Source: Ochotona curzoniae
Taxonomy: Eukaryota > Chordata > Mammalia > Lagomorpha > Ochotonidae
Length of the DNA: 64,000 nucleotides
Assembly (NCBI RefSeq): GCF_017591425.1
Contig: NW_024466307.1
Span: forward strand, 2,726,001-2,790,000
Reading direction: 5' to 3'
Shown here: positions 1 to 12,050 of the stretch, piece after piece
Numbering within the stretch: position 1 is the first letter of the stretch
Layout of the letters: every line of letters starts with the position of its first letter
Position numbers and translations under genes: made by a program
The notes under the pieces: model-generated
What the model was told of the DNA's origin: nothing
Database searches by the model: none
The model's input: the letters and a program-made list of their open reading frames with translations, nothing else

Positions 1-290
1 TTCCAGACAAAGATGGACTTACAATGAAACTGTTTACTATATCTTGACAATAGGATTCTGGACTCTCTGCCATTGTCCATTCCCGCAATGATAGACATAT
101 GACTGTGTATGAAGAACTATACTTTAGTAATGATATAGAGGAACTAGGTGGTGGGGGGGGCACGGTGAAATTGGGGCTGGGATAAGGGAAATACCAGGAG
201 CCTATGGAACTGTTTCATAAAATGATAATAATAATAATAATAATAATAATCATAATAATAATAAAATGTAGAAAAAAAAAGACAAAGAAA
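1..290 (+). mobile_element. L1 3' end (3'UTR and tail), lagomorph type
   Basis: The stretch resembles the 3' untranslated end of lagomorph LINE-1: a G-rich run near 151-160, then a purine-rich segment ending with 'gcctatggaactgt', then a TAA-rich tail. Only the last few hundred bases are in the window; the coding part would lie upstream of base 1. It cannot encode a functional element here. The assignment rests on the 3'UTR style and tail, not on protein homology. Confidence 0.6.
224..263. repeat. (TAA)n microsatellite, L1 tail
   Basis: About 13 near-perfect ATA/TAA units with one C interruption, followed by an A-rich stretch. It directly follows the L1 3'UTR and most likely grew from its poly-A tail. 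Confidence 0.9.
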
Positions 291-757
291 AGCTGAATTC
301 TTCTCCTGAAAAGCTGGCCTGCTGGCCCGTGGGCTGGATAGGTCATTTTACATCTGGGTCACTATGTACCCAGCGAATGGCTATGCCAACCACAAAAGGC
401 TCTGCTCAAACTTGCTAAAGTGATCCTGTTGCCATTCCTGCTCTTTTTGAAATGCAGCTTTTGATTAGGAGTAGGCAAAATCTCTGTTCAACCAAGTTGC
501 TTGCCAACCAAATTATCTTAAGCCTTTTGGTGGCCAGGCATTAAACAATATGGATGCATGTCTTTTGGGGAAATTATCACTTTAAAAAGACTGGAAGTTA
601 ATTTCTCCTCCTGCATCACCATAGAAACTTCTACACAAATGTCTTACAGATCCCTTGGAACCAGGACTATCTACCCCCATGGAAACAGTCACAACGGACC
701 TCCAAGGAAACAAATGGCTGCTGGATGGAAAATAGCACAACTCATTAGTAGAAATCT

Positions 758-1090
758 TTTTGTTTTTTAAAAATCATTTATTTTATTTTTATTGGAAAGA
801 CAGATTTACAGAGAGAAGGAAAGACAGAGACAAGATCTCCCATCTGCTGGTTCACTTCCTAAATGGCCACAACAGCTAGAGCTGAGCCAATTCCAAGCCA
901 GGAGCCAAGAGTTTTTTCCGGGTTCCCCACACAGGTGCAGGGTCCCAAGCCTTTGGTCCATCCCCTCTGTTTTCCCAGGCCATAAGCAAGGAGCTGGAAG
1001 GGAAGGGAGGTAGAGCAGGTAGGACACGATTGGTGCCTATATGGGATGTCATTACTTGCAAGTGGAGGATGAGCCAGTTGCACTGGCCCC
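758..1090 (-). mobile_element. CSINE (lagomorph C-repeat), full length
   Basis: Reading the minus strand, the copy has the tRNA-like head, the block around 'ggcctgggaaaacag', and an A/T tail whose complement is at 765-795. The 12-base sequence 'tagtagaaatct' occurs on both sides (746-757 and 1091-1102), a target-site duplication typical of L1-driven insertion. The open frames of about 70-100 codons on both strands here are carried by the SINE and are not genes. Confidence 0.93.
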
Positions 1091-1102
1091 TAGTAGAAAT
1101 CT

Positions 1103-1680
1103 CTTCAGAATTCACAAAATACTCATGAGCTGAATACATGAACAGGGAAGGAAAAATGGGTCCAACTGTCATCTGAGGTCATTTTGGAACTGTGGCAGAT
1201 ACTACTTTCTGAAGTTGAGGGGGCATTCCACTAAGGTGACCACTGCCAAGTGAGTCCATCCACATGCAGAGGGTGTCTTCACGGGGCCAGAGTGGGCCAG
1301 GACTGGCAGAGAAATGACTTGCCCACAGGAAGCTGGCAGGCTGCTACAGCTAACCACAGAATGTTCTTCTCTAAGGTGAATCCCGTTGCATCCCAAGTGT
1401 CAAGTGGAGTTAGTCATTGTACTTTTTTGATTAGAGTAGAACTTGGTGCTTTTATAAATGCCAAAGAAAAGGACTGGAGTTTGGGCTCCCTTGCTCATGA
1501 GCTCCCTGGTCTCACCAAGTTGTTCAGCTTTCTAAGCTTCAGCTTAAATTCCAGAAGCTTCTATTTGAGGTGGTTTTAAACAAAATAACTCACCCAAAAC
1601 TCTCTACTGTGCCCCCAGCACTTACAAATATCTAGCAATTAGATGGGAAATTAGGACTTATTCAAAGTAATAAGGAGGGG
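1103..1680. other. Unique-looking DNA, no gene seen
   Basis: There is no recognisable repeat or exon. A 109-codon plus-strand frame (1250-1579) has no domain or composition suggesting a protein. Confidence 0.5.
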
Positions 1681-1998
1681 TAGGCATGTTGGCACAGTAG
1701 GTTAAACTGCCACTTGGTATGCCTACGTCCTGGTCTAGAGCACCAGTTCGAGTTCTTCCTTCTTTGCCTCCAATTCGGTTTCCTGCTAATGCACCTGGGA
1801 AGGCAGCAGAAGGCGACCCCAGTCTTTAGGCTCCTGCCAACCATATGTGACACCTAGATGGAGCTCCTGGCTCCTGAGTCTGGCCTGGCCCTCCCTCGTT
1901 GTTGAGGACATCAGAAGAGTAAACCCTAGCAGAGAAAGATGGACAATCTTTGTCTCCTCTGTCATCATTGTTTTTCCAATAAACAAATCTTTTCCAAA
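1681..1998 (+). mobile_element. CSINE, older copy
   Basis: The head 'ggcatgttggcacagtaggt' is followed by a degenerate 'ttcgagttc' B box, the 'cacctgggaaggcagcagaa' block and a tail ending in 'aataaacaaatc'. Divergence from the young copies marks an older subfamily. Confidence 0.88.
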
Positions 1999-3734
1999 GG
2001 AAAGCATAATGGATAATAAACTTGCTAAACTCATCAACATAGCTCCCTAAATCTCTTATTGTTTCTTAATCTTGAACCCATCTAAGCTTAAATTTTTGGA
2101 AAAGGTGTGCTCTAGGATGATGCCAACGTAGAGCTGAAAGGCACAGTCAGTGCAATTGCTGACTTACCTGGTGCCGGTGAGCAGGGTTTTAAATGCCATG
2201 GGTACTCTCCTTGCAATATCTCCTCCCTGGTGACTGAACAGTCTGTTTCCCTAAGACCTTGGAACTCTTTTCCAGTGAGAAAGGACTGAGGAAATCAGGC
2301 TTGGGGTCCAGGTGTCTGTGCATTCTTCCCAACTGCACAGAACCTCCAAGCTTCCCCAGTTCGCCTCATTTCAATGACAGGGAATGTCTCAAAGGGAGCA
2401 TTCCACAGAGGACTTGGCGCTTCTGGCAGCCTTGCTCCCTCTGTCCTTGGTGCTTCATAAATTATGCTGCCTCTGGATGTGAGCTGGGCAGCACCGTTTG
2501 CCCGGCCTCTCATGATTCATGGTTCTCTTAACTCTTTGCCTCGTCAGCAGAACGGCTCTCTCCACCGGAGCCCAATGGGAGCCGCTTTCTGGTGGGTGGC
2601 TTGCAGACTACGGACCTAGCCGATCTCTGGAGGGCGGCTACTTCCTTCCTTTTTTTTTTTTTGTTTTTTGTTTTCCTTCCCTATAATTTCAAGGTATGTA
2701 AAAGCTATCCGCTTCAGGCACTACTTTCAAATTCTACAAAACATTCCCATTTCATTACCAATCTGCTCTCTGCAGTTGACTAGGAGCTGGGAGCTGCTCT
2801 AATTGTAATACATGTTTTTCATTCAAATTAACTAATAAACCAAAAGAATGGTGCCCTGCGGGTCAGATATGGGAAGACTGTCATTAGAAGAAAGTGGAAC
2901 CTATGTGGGATCCACAGACCCACCCACACAGCACAGACAACCCACCTGGCTGCCCTGCTCTGTATCCCAAAGCTGCTCCCACAGGACCTGAAGATCCCAG
3001 CAAACCCAGGCCTCAGCTTTGGAGGTCCCTTGCTCCTGTGCAGCTCAGATATGGACACAAATAGCAAGCATTATGGAAAGTTCTTGAAATGACTTTCCTC
3101 CAGTGTTTTGTTGTGCATCTGTCACCTTTACATCTTTCCCCAGTCTTCAGGCCTCCTGCAAGCACTTCCAAGTCAACAAGGCCCTCTCCACTCAGAAATC
3201 CTCCATTATATGCCTCGGTTTCATTGCTCACGTGCTTGGCAAGCGCGTAAGGTTCTCACAGGCCCAATGATTAGAAAAATAAGCACGTAAGACTGGATTC
3301 CCTCAGAAAGGATTACAAATTGCCTCAGGTCAGAGAGCCTAAAGCCATCTTGAGTTAACTACTGTTTTGGGGGAGAGGGGATCTGAACCGATAATCTTTA
3401 TGCTAAACATTGCTTATATCAAAAAGATGTGGTTTAATTCCCCAAACTGAGTGTATGTAGGGATCTAAAAAAGATATCCCCGAGTAGGTCTAGGATCTCC
3501 ATTTAGCACTTCTTCGATTATATTGGCATTCCTTAGCTTTGGTTTTTATTTTCAGAGGAGAATCTCATTCATGTTTCTAACACAACGCTATTGGGTACGC
3601 ACCAAAACCTACACAAAACCCATCTTTGTGGTAATATTATAACTGTTAACTTCATGCTTTGTATCTCTGTACTTCCTACAATAAGAAAACAATTAGGATT
3701 TAATATTAAAATAAAGAAAATGGTGTTAGAAAAC
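1999..3734. other. Unique-looking intergenic or intronic DNA
   Basis: There is no CSINE or L1 that I can recognise. A T-rich run sits at about 2645-2690. Open frames on both strands (for example 2259-2531 and 2828-3067 minus) have no recognisable motif. From about 3370 base composition shifts to AT-rich, leading into the L1 fragment. Confidence 0.45.
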
Positions 3735-5160
3735 AAAATTACAATAGTATCACAAAATTGTTAATGCTTAAGAATAATATGAGAAAAGAAATGTAAGACT
3801 TCTGCACTGAAAAAATACACAAAATTGCTGAGAGGATGAGAAACAAATCTAAATAAGCAGAGATGGCATGTGTGTGTATTGAAACATTCACTGTGGCCAA
3901 CACGTCAATCCTTCCAAAATGATCTACAGGGTAAAGCAATCTCAACCAAAATACCAAGAAATTTTTGCAGAAATGAACAAGCTGTTTCTAAGAACCACTT
4001 GTAGAAAAAAAATCAAAGGACCTAGAATAGCCAAAGCAACTTTAGGGAACAAAAGATAGAAAACGAACCAAGTTTGTGAAGACTTAACTCTAACCTATCT
4101 GATCCCAAGAACTGTTGTAATGCTATCATAATCAAAATGAAGTAGCATGGACAAAAAGATGAGCAGATAAATCAATGGGACAGAATAAAGAAATCCAGAA
4201 ATAGACCCACACTCGCAGTGCCAAATGATTTTCAACAAAGGTGTCAAAGAAATTCAATGCAACTGAAAGGATGATGTTTTTCATCAAATGGCTCCAGAAC
4301 AATTCAATATTCATATAGAGAAAAAATAAAATTTGACTCCTTTTCATATCATAGAGAAGAATACTTTTAGATGCATCAGTCTTAAATTGATAAGTTAACA
4401 CTGTAAAGCCATTGGAAGAAAACATAAAGTGATAGCTTTGTAACTGGAAGTACTAACATAAAAGCAAAACATTGATAAATTTGGCCTTCTCAAAGTCCAA
4501 AAATCTAGGCTTATCAAAAGATACTGTTAAGAAAGTAAACAGGCAGCCCAGAAGTGAGGGGAAAATACTTGGAATGAGTTCATGTAACAAAAGGTTCTGG
4601 CATTGTGGCATAGTCGGTTCAACCATGTTTTGGGATTCCCACTCTCCCACAGCCGAGTTCCTGTTTGAGTCTTGGCTGCTCTGCTTTGCCTACCTGGCTC
4701 CCAACTACTGTGCCTGGAAAACGACCAAAAATGCCTCAGATTCTTGAGTTCCTATCACCCACCTGGACAACCAAGTAGCATTCCTGTCTGAGGAATGAAC
4801 TAGCCAGTAGAACATTAACTCTCTTTATCATGTCACTTTGCCTTTAAACAAAATAATCCAGACATATACAGAATGCACACTTAAAGTATGGGCAAAAAGA
4901 TGACACATCACAAAAGAAAGCTTATGAATAGGCAATAAGGACAGTAAAATATGCTCCATATCACAATCATAAGGAAATTCTAATTAACAGCACCAGTATC
5001 ACCACACATCCATCAAATGACTAACATTAACAGACTGACAACATCCCACAATGGAGAGGATGAAGAGTAGCAGTATCCCTCATCATTGCTCATGAGAATA
5101 CAGGATGGTACAGCCCTTGGGAATTGCTTATGGTTATTTCCAGCAATATCATCCCAGCTT
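3735..5160 (+). mobile_element. L1 ORF2 3' half, ancient and broken
   Basis: The plus strand follows the C-terminal part of LINE-1 ORF2 in order. It has 'acagggtaaagcaatct' at about 3927, 'aatagccaaagcaa' at 4026-4039, 'cagaataaagaaatccagaaa' around 4180, and the 'aaaaagatgacacatcac' region near 4896. Frames are shattered by stops and indels, so no reverse transcriptase is made. A CSINE at about 4594-4852 splits it. It ends near 5160, where another CSINE has landed. Confidence 0.88.
4594..4852 (+). mobile_element. CSINE, old copy inserted in L1
   Basis: It begins 'ggttctggcattgtggcata', a decayed C-repeat head, followed by a 'ctgctctgctttgcctacct' segment and a tail near 'aaacaaaataatcc'. 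It interrupts the L1 ORF2 remnant, which resumes afterwards, so the SINE is younger than the L1 insertion. Confidence 0.72.
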
Positions 5161-5181
5161 AACTAGAGAAACATTTTAAAA

Positions 5182-5503
5182 ACACGTGCCTGGGCCTGGC
5201 ACAATAGCCTAGTGGTTAAAGTTCTCACCTTGCATGCACCAGGATCTCACATGGGCAGCAGTTCATATCCCAGCTGCTCCACTTCCCTTCCAACTTCCTG
5301 CTTGTGGCCTGGGAAAGCAGTTGAGGACGGCCCAAAGCCTTGGGACTCTGACCCATGTGGAGACCCAGCTCCTGGCTCCTGGTTTCAGATCTGTTCTTCT
5401 CTGGCCATTGCAGCCACATGGGTTGTAAACCTACAGATGGAATTTCTTTCCCTCTGTATTTCCTTCTCTCTGTGAATCTGCCTTTCAAAAAAAATTATCT
5501 TAA
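5182..5503 (+). mobile_element. CSINE, full length
   Basis: The copy is well preserved: head 'gggcctggcacaatagccta', A/B-box-like region, 'ttgtggcctgggaaagcagt' at about 5302 and an A-rich tail at about 5487. The tail runs straight into a CA repeat. The 87-codon frames on both strands here are SINE-borne. Confidence 0.93.
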
Positions 5504-5528
5504 AACACACACACACACACACACACAC
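5504..5528. repeat. (CA)n microsatellite
   Basis: About 12 CA units immediately follow the A-tail of the preceding CSINE, the usual way such repeats are seeded. Confidence 0.95.
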
Positions 5529-5754
5529 TTGTGCTCTATTCCTAGTGGCTTTAGTCATTGTAGCTTCCCAAATGGAAACAGCTCAACTCTTGTTCTCCCT
5601 AGCTATCCTCCCAGATCAATCCAAGCTCTCTAAGTTGCCTGCCTTACTCTCCTCGGCAACCTTATACTTGCTCTCTTTCAGGATCACAGGAGGGTCGTGC
5701 TGCATTTTGTAATTTTCGTGCCTGGTTCATCTTTCCTGCTGGCTTCCAAGCTGC

Positions 5755-5830
5755 TGCTGTCTTTGCATAGCCCTACCACCTAGCATTACCTCCAGCACAC
5801 AGTAGGTACTCAAATAAGCAATTTGTTCAG
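5755..5830 (+). mobile_element. L2 3'-end fragment
   Basis: 'cagcacacagtaggtactca' followed by a decayed 'aataag..atttgttca' matches the characteristic L2 3' end. This is a short fragment of an ancient mammalian LINE. Confidence 0.6.
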
Positions 5831-6619
5831 GAAAGGTCAGGATGAGTGGGAATCTGGCTTATTCTGCATCTAATGCTGAAATCTTTACTCTGCATTTTCA
5901 TTTGTTCCCAGCTCAGGTAAGAGCTATAAGCATGTGGCCAACTGAACCTTGCTGTGGCATGACTCTGCCCTGCCCTGCCAGCATGATAATGGGAAAGATG
6001 AACAAATCCTACTCCGATGTCATTGTCAGTCCCTGTGATGATGACAAATTCTCACCGAATTTTACCAGTGGCTCTCCCTAGTCCTTTCAGAGTCCTGGTA
6101 ACGTACACAATCCTGGAAGATTTTGTTAAGCAAGTTGAGCCTCGGGAAGCCATGCCTTTGGCGATTGATAGCAGTTCTGATGTGTAGGTACTAAATAGTT
6201 CCTGGCCTCAACGTGATCAAAGATTATAGCAGCTGTTTCTCAAAATGAGGCGCTCTTTGTTGGGGAGGGGATGCCTTGTGCATGGCATGACGTTTGCCAG
6301 CGCCCCTGCTCTTCCAGCAGAAGCTAGCCACACGCCCAAGTTGAGTACAGCAACAGTCTCCAGTCACTGCCAAATAGTCCCTGAGATGCAAATCGCCTCT
6401 CAACCTCCTCTTGTGAGAAACATTCTCTGAATCAGGTAGATCTTGGCCTCCACTCCGGGTTCAGTTTCTTAATTTGGGAAATATTAATTGTAACAGAAAC
6501 TGTGACAGAACTTGAGGTAGATCAAAAAAATTAAGGGATATTTTCAGTGCAAAGTAAGTAATGCTTGTCAGGCAGGCCTTTCTCAGTTACCTAACTGCAT
6601 GGTGGTTTGACTGCTCTTG
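5831..6619. other. Unique-looking DNA, no gene seen
   Basis: Small open frames (5842-6081 and 6245-6430, plus) lack recognisable domains. No SINE is evident until the CSINE fragment at about 6620. Confidence 0.45.
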
Positions 6620-6834
6620 TATTCCCCAAGTGGCCTCAAAGACCACTGCTGATCTGAAGCTTCCTCTGGGCCTCCACAGGGTCTCAAGCTTTGGGCCATC
6701 CTTTACTACTCTCCCAGACCACAAACAGGGAGCTGTATGGGCAGTGGAACAGCTGGGATATGAACTGGTGAGCATATGGGATCCAGTGCATGCAAGTCGA
6801 GGACTTTAGTCACTTGGCTATTGCATTGGACCCA
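6620..6834 (-). mobile_element. CSINE, 3'-truncated or decayed
   Basis: On the minus strand the copy reads from a tRNA-like head (complement near 6800-6834, 'ggcattggaccca') through a complement of 'ctcccagaccacaaacaggg'. The tail-proximal portion is unrecognisable, so the copy is incomplete or old. Confidence 0.82.
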
Positions 6835-6947
6835 CCATTTTTTCTTTAAAGAAAAATAATTTGCAATCCTGTAGTGTTTCAGTTTCACCTACTCGTTGAA
6901 GTGAGGTGTACTCCAGCATAGGCATTAGCTGATTGGGGTGACAGACT

Positions 6948-7600
6948 GTGCCAGATCCTGTAGTGGCATGCACACACAAGAATCAGGTCGGGATCACCTC
7001 AGACAAAGCTTCTCTGGGGATCCCTTCAACTGAAATGCTGATCTCAGAACCCCAAACAAGAAGAGAATTACAGGTTCCATGGTCTGACTATGGGGTGCAC
7101 GTGTCAAAGCTGAGCTTCCTCAGTGGCTCAGACAGAGCAGTGGACAGCACATCCAGGTGCACATGGAGGACATGGCAGTCCACTGGAAGAGGACGCCTGG
7201 TACCATCACACAGGACAGAAAACGGATCATCTTCCCCAGCCACGTGTTGGCAGTGAAGATCTGGGCAAATAGAGACTCTAAGGTGGACTACGTCAGCCAG
7301 TGGATTCTGGAGCAATTTCATCGCGCTTGGAATGGCGAGCTTGGTAGTAATTCAGAACTATTGAACTATCAAAACCACTTGAGCAGTGTCCTTGGAGCAT
7401 GCTCCATGTTGGGGACCTGGGATGGGGTGGGAGACTAGGTGAGGCTTCTTCCTTTATCTCTCTCCTTTCTTTGGCTACAGAAAAAAAAAAAAAAGAAAAG
7501 AAAAGAGAAAAAGAACGTAGAAATATGGTCTTACCCATTTTCCTGTAGCCCTTGACCCCATGTGCCCTAATCAACTATGTAAAGATTATCACAATAAAAT
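6948..7600 (+). other. Possible retrocopy remnant, source not recognised
   Basis: Overlapping open frames (6948-7256 and 7157-7438, plus) are followed by a purine stretch. An AATAAA at 7593-7598 lies just before a T/A-rich run. That arrangement suggests the 3' end of a reverse-transcribed RNA, but I cannot match the translations to a known protein and no target-site duplication is clear. It may equally be unique non-coding DNA. Confidence 0.2.
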
Positions 7601-8915
7601 AATATTTTTTTAAAAAGGTGCTATTTTAAAAAGAAGAGATAAGATGTACGAGCATGAGCTTATAGCAGAGGGTTCTTTGAGCACGTGGGAGAAAGCGGTA
7701 GAAGTCTGAAATCACCATCTCTGGAGAAGCTGTCCATGGCTCTGTCTAGGTTTCTGCCCCAAGCTTGTAAGTGACACGGTGGTAAGCACTCAGTCAGCCC
7801 CAGCTTTTCCTGTTCCTATCTGCAAGGTAGAGAAGCTCTGGACTGCTGCGGCTTCACCAAGACGCCATGCCTTTGTCTCCACAGAAGTTTTGAGAAGCAA
7901 TACCACGGATATTTCAAGGACACACGAAGGTCTGCTGATGATACCTAACTTTTTGTTCCCAGCCGGGTGAGGGTTTCTATGTGTCTCACAGCACCCTCCC
8001 TGCCTGCTCTCTAGCCCAGTGACAGCCTCCCAGGTGGGAACCAGGACCAGGCCCTTATTCCCTGCCAGGAGCCCGTTGTCTCCCACCCTGCCCTGTGAGT
8101 TTACTGGAGAACATCTTAATGAAACACTTTCTGGTCACCATGGACACGGGATTGTGCTTGTTGGGACGGCTCTGGGAATCTCGCTCCAATTCTGTGTTCA
8201 CCATCTGCTGTTCTCCATGGCTGCAGGCTTCTTCTCTGACCAGTTGGAGGGAAGAATGGGTGGGGAGGATGTGGGGCAGGGGGGACTGTAGGTCCAGGTG
8301 AGTTAAGGGGGAGTCAAATAATTCCTTCTTCTTTGCTCAGCTGTTGTGCTCAAGTAAGAAATGCTTACAAATTCGTATTTAAAATTCTCTGCCCTACTGA
8401 GACCTTGTGGTGGCAAGTTTCAAAGATGATTTCTATTGCCATCATGCGGCATTTTAAAGGTACAAAGTTGAATGACAATGATCCCACAGTGCAAAAACAA
8501 TACTTACAACACCCTTTAACTCCTACAAGTGTGTGCCCTTTCCACATGAGAAAAACACATCCATGAGCTTTTGGTGGAGTAGAACATAGATCTTTACGCA
8601 CAAGACAGAAAGGAGGTACAAAGGAGAGAAATCAAAATCACTGTGGCTTCAAATCAGCAAATTCACTTACAAATATCATTTGTGAATCAAACTATAGGCT
8701 AAGTCTCAACAACTTTCTTTCATGAATTGTGTAGATTTCCAAAGTCAAAGAGGCAGCCGAACGTGGTAGAAAACCTCATGTGACAGAGACCCAGGCTGAG
8801 GCTCCAGCTGACATAGTGGGTCCAAGCCTCATCAAGTCTAAGATAAGCATCATGATTCTAGGTCAAAGGAGATTGACTACAGGAAAAGCTCCCCAACCCA
8901 GCAAGTTATATCATT
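7601..8915. other. Unique-looking DNA, no gene seen
   Basis: There is no recognisable SINE or L1. Frames such as 8019-8291 (plus) and 7790-8086 (minus) overlap each other on opposite strands and show no known motif. Confidence 0.45.
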
Positions 8916-9345
8916 TGTTTGTTTTGGAAAAATAGTCTTCTGAAGTTCAGACCAGGAGTCCTTGGATCTTGAGGGCCTCTGTGAACTAGCTGATTTTCTC
9001 CCCTTGTTCTTCTTGGCCTGTCTCTGTAGCCTCATGAGCTGCTTCTTGCAATAATGCATCTTGGCCTTCTCCTTTCTCTTCTCCTCCAGTGTGGCTGTCA
9101 CTGCGTGGTACTTCCAGCCAACCTCATGAGCCAGGTGCCCCTGGTAAGCAGACTTCCTCATGGGCTTCAGGCTTGAGGGCTATAGGCACCACCGTCGGCC
9201 GTTTCTTGTTGTAGGGTGGTGGGATCCCACAAACACTTTGAGGCACTCCAGGGTGGTCCAGCCTCGCTTGGCAGTCAGGGGACATGGAGACCCACCGTGG
9301 CCATGCTCAGCCACAGTGTGGATGATGCTCTGGCAATCAGGGCTC
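8916..9345 (-). pseudogene. RPL13A: RPL13A processed pseudogene, 5'-truncated
   Basis: On the minus strand the C-terminal half of ribosomal protein L13a (a 60S subunit component) is readable. The run [21 protein letters not shown] is intact, and is preceded by a PPPYDKKK-like segment and a KRGQAALDRLKVF-like segment in shifted frames. The ending CTCAAGA..CCA.GGACTCCTGG plus stop codon (complement 8947-8949) follows. Downstream comes a short stretch like the RPL13A 3'UTR and then a decayed A/CAAA tail (complement about 8916-8931). There are no introns across parts that are separate exons in the parent gene, so this is a retrocopy. Frameshifts break the frame, including one after the KKQLMRL segment. 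Homology fades above about 9290-9345, so roughly half of the coding region is missing. A 94-codon frame here is a residue of it, not a gene. Confidence 0.92.
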
Positions 9346-11600
9346 ATGGAGACTCTTGGTGGCCATTCTCAAGTGTGGTCTGCAAATGAACTGGCAATCA
9401 AACTCCATGTGATGGGAAAACATGGCAGCTAGACCACGTCGTGCCAGACCCCAGTGCCAGCTTCAGAAATGCATCCAGGCATGCCACGCCTTGACGCGTT
9501 TTCTCTCAAAAACGGCTAGAAGATAGCCCATTTCAGCCTCACAATGGACTTCTCTTATGTGACTTTTTCTTCCTGGCAGCTGGTGGAGTTTGGCTTAAAA
9601 TAATTCCACAATCAACCAGGTCAATCCCAAGAACACTTTTTGGCTATACTGTCCCCATAGCAGAAGCTTTCGCCTATCCTTTGCAGCTACTTTCTACAGA
9701 TGATGCTTTCCCAGATGTAAAATCCCACAAGGGCATAGAAGGTTCAAGAAGCGGCCCAATTTGTGGCATACAGACACATTAAGTAGACTTGAAAATCTAT
9801 TTAAACTAATACAAGGTTATTATTTTTTTTTTCTTTAGAGGAATTCTCTCCTTCTGCTCCTCCCCAGGCAAAGAGTCAGAATCCACAGAGAGCAGCCCAG
9901 TGGAGTGGAAACTATAGACCTTTCAGAAATGGGCCCAGCTGGGAGGGCTGGCTCCTCCAGACACAAGCTCGGCAAACCTGGCCAAGTTCTTCACTTCTCT
10001 GAGCACTGGCATCCTCATCCATACGTTAAGAATCTGCATTTCCCTTTCAGCTTGTCAGCAACAGATGAGATCAATTTTTGGGAAGAACTTGACATCCACA
10101 AGGTATGCAGCACATGATGCCCCCCTCTGCCCCTTACCACGTGAATTCTAGTATTTTACAGCAGGATGTGAAAGGACACAGAGGAGAGGGGTAGGAATAG
10201 AAAATTATTTTTGACTGCTTGATCTCCTCGCCAGAAAGTCTCCCGCGTTATTCTCCCCAATGAGGAACACGTGTGGGTCTCAACAAAGACCTCAGGCAAA
10301 AAGGACCAGGGCTTTGGTCCAGCTGGCCTGGTGTGACATAACAAGACTGTCCAGCTACAAGCCATGGAGCTTCACTTCTCAGTCACACAGGCGGAGAAGG
10401 GTGGACAAAGCCCGGGAGACTGGCTATCTGCTGACGCCCTGCCTTCTCCATGGCGTCCACTTGCTGTGTCCCCACAGCAGAGCTGGAAAGAGTGAGCTCC
10501 CCACAGCCTCCTTCAGAACACTGCTCGCTTACAAGGGCTCTGTGCTGATGACGTCACCACCTCCCTGTGGCTCCTTTCCCTGACACCATCGTCTTGGGGA
10601 TGAGGAATTTGACACAGGCATTTTGATAGAAAAATACAGCCCATAGCCTCTGTAAGGCTTCCTTTGATTTGGATTTTGGTCTGTAGCAGACTTTCTTGGA
10701 AATCTCGTCCAAGGCTACCAGTACAAATCCAAGCTGGTGTGTGCTCGCGGCTGCACGTGCCACCAGTGCATAACCTGTCAACCCAGTGCCTTTCTTGTCA
10801 AACTCAGGCTCAAGCTCGACTTATCAAGCATCTCTGCTCATCTGCATGAAGAGTCAGTATGAGCCCCAAATTGAGCACGCTGCTTCAGTGTTCAGTAATA
10901 AAACCCATTAAGCTCCGTACTATACGATGCAGCGTAAAAGAGAAATGGTCTCAACGAGAAAGCTGCTGTGAGAAACGCCCGGCATGATCTCACAGGAAAT
11001 GAGCCCTGGAGGTCTGCCGTGAGCCCAGCCGTGCTCTTGCTGTGTCTCCTTGCTGGGCGCGCAGGAGGTCAAAGGAATGCTGACACACTCATCAAAGTGC
11101 CTGGTTTACAGACAGGACTCTCCAGGCCAGGCTTGGTGGCAATGACAGATTCACACCCAAGGGTCTGCATCACATGTTCTCAGTGGAGGGAATCAAAAAG
11201 AGCAACAGCGTCAGCCACGACCACACACATATACACACATGCATGCATATTCAGCACCACATAATTGTTCCTCAGTCACCTGCTGGAAAACACGCAAGTC
11301 CCACAAGACACATCTCTAGAGGATGAGTTCAAAGCTCTCCCCCTCCATCTTCGCCTAGTCCTGAAGACGGCCCAAGCCACCCTAATACAGGTGTAAAACA
11401 CAGCAGAGCTTCGTAAGACGTGAGTCAGAATGGCAACCACACCCTGTGACATTGCCGTTAATGCTCTTTTGTGGATAGAAAAAACTGGAACTCAGAGAAC
11501 AAGACAGACGCACCTTCATTTATATCAAGATTTTTAAATGGCACACAATGCCTGTGTGATGGTGTCAACAGTGCTGAGTGAGGGGTAGGATACCAGCATA
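9346..11600. other. Mostly unique DNA, with one MIR-like patch
   Basis: No exon or CSINE is recognised. Around 9955-10040 a segment with 'acctggccaagttcttcact' and 'ctcatccatacgttaagaat' resembles a MIR core. GC-rich frames at 10260-10583 (plus) and 10968-11264 (plus) have no recognised domain. Confidence 0.4.
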
Positions 11601-11619
11601 CCAGGTTTGTAACCCTAAA

Positions 11620-12050
11620 TCCACCCAGCCATGGTTTTATATCAGCCTCTGCCTATTTCAGCTCAATTTGGAAAAGTTTTCAGGCGACTACTTGACATCC
11701 ACCCCCCTTTTCCATTTTGCTATTTGATTAGTGTTTACCTAAATACCTTTATGATATAAGCTTTGCAACTCTCTAAAAAAGCATCCCCTCTGAAAAAAAA
11801 AAAAAGCAAATCTCCCACTAATTTAGGTTAAAAACAAAGTAAAGGCAGCAAAAGTGTCTTTAAGTTTTGCAATAATCCTTCCAGTACTTTTGCATCCCAA
11901 AAGGCTCCAGATGTGACCAGCCACTGCGAAATGGTGAGTTGTTTATCAGCATGCTACAGAGGGAACTGGCGCCTGTAATTTTACTCGTATTTTGCATCAG
12001 CATTATTAAAACACTTTAAAAAATGACCAACTGAAGGTTCTGCGTAATCC
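11620..12050. promoter_or_regulatory. AT-rich repeat-free block, candidate conserved element
   Basis: The block lacks repeats and long frames and contains many intact AT-rich words, such as 'tgctatttgattagtgttt', 'cccactaatttaggtt' and 'tgtaattttactcgtatttt'. It ends abruptly at GC-rich sequence at about 12045. This texture is typical of conserved non-coding enhancers in mammals. The claim is inference only; no alignment was possible. Confidence 0.3.

Noticed and set aside
3739..4747. Open frames of 60-97 codons on both strands
   Set aside because: They fall within the decayed L1 ORF2 and its inserted CSINE and do not follow the ORF2 reading frame.
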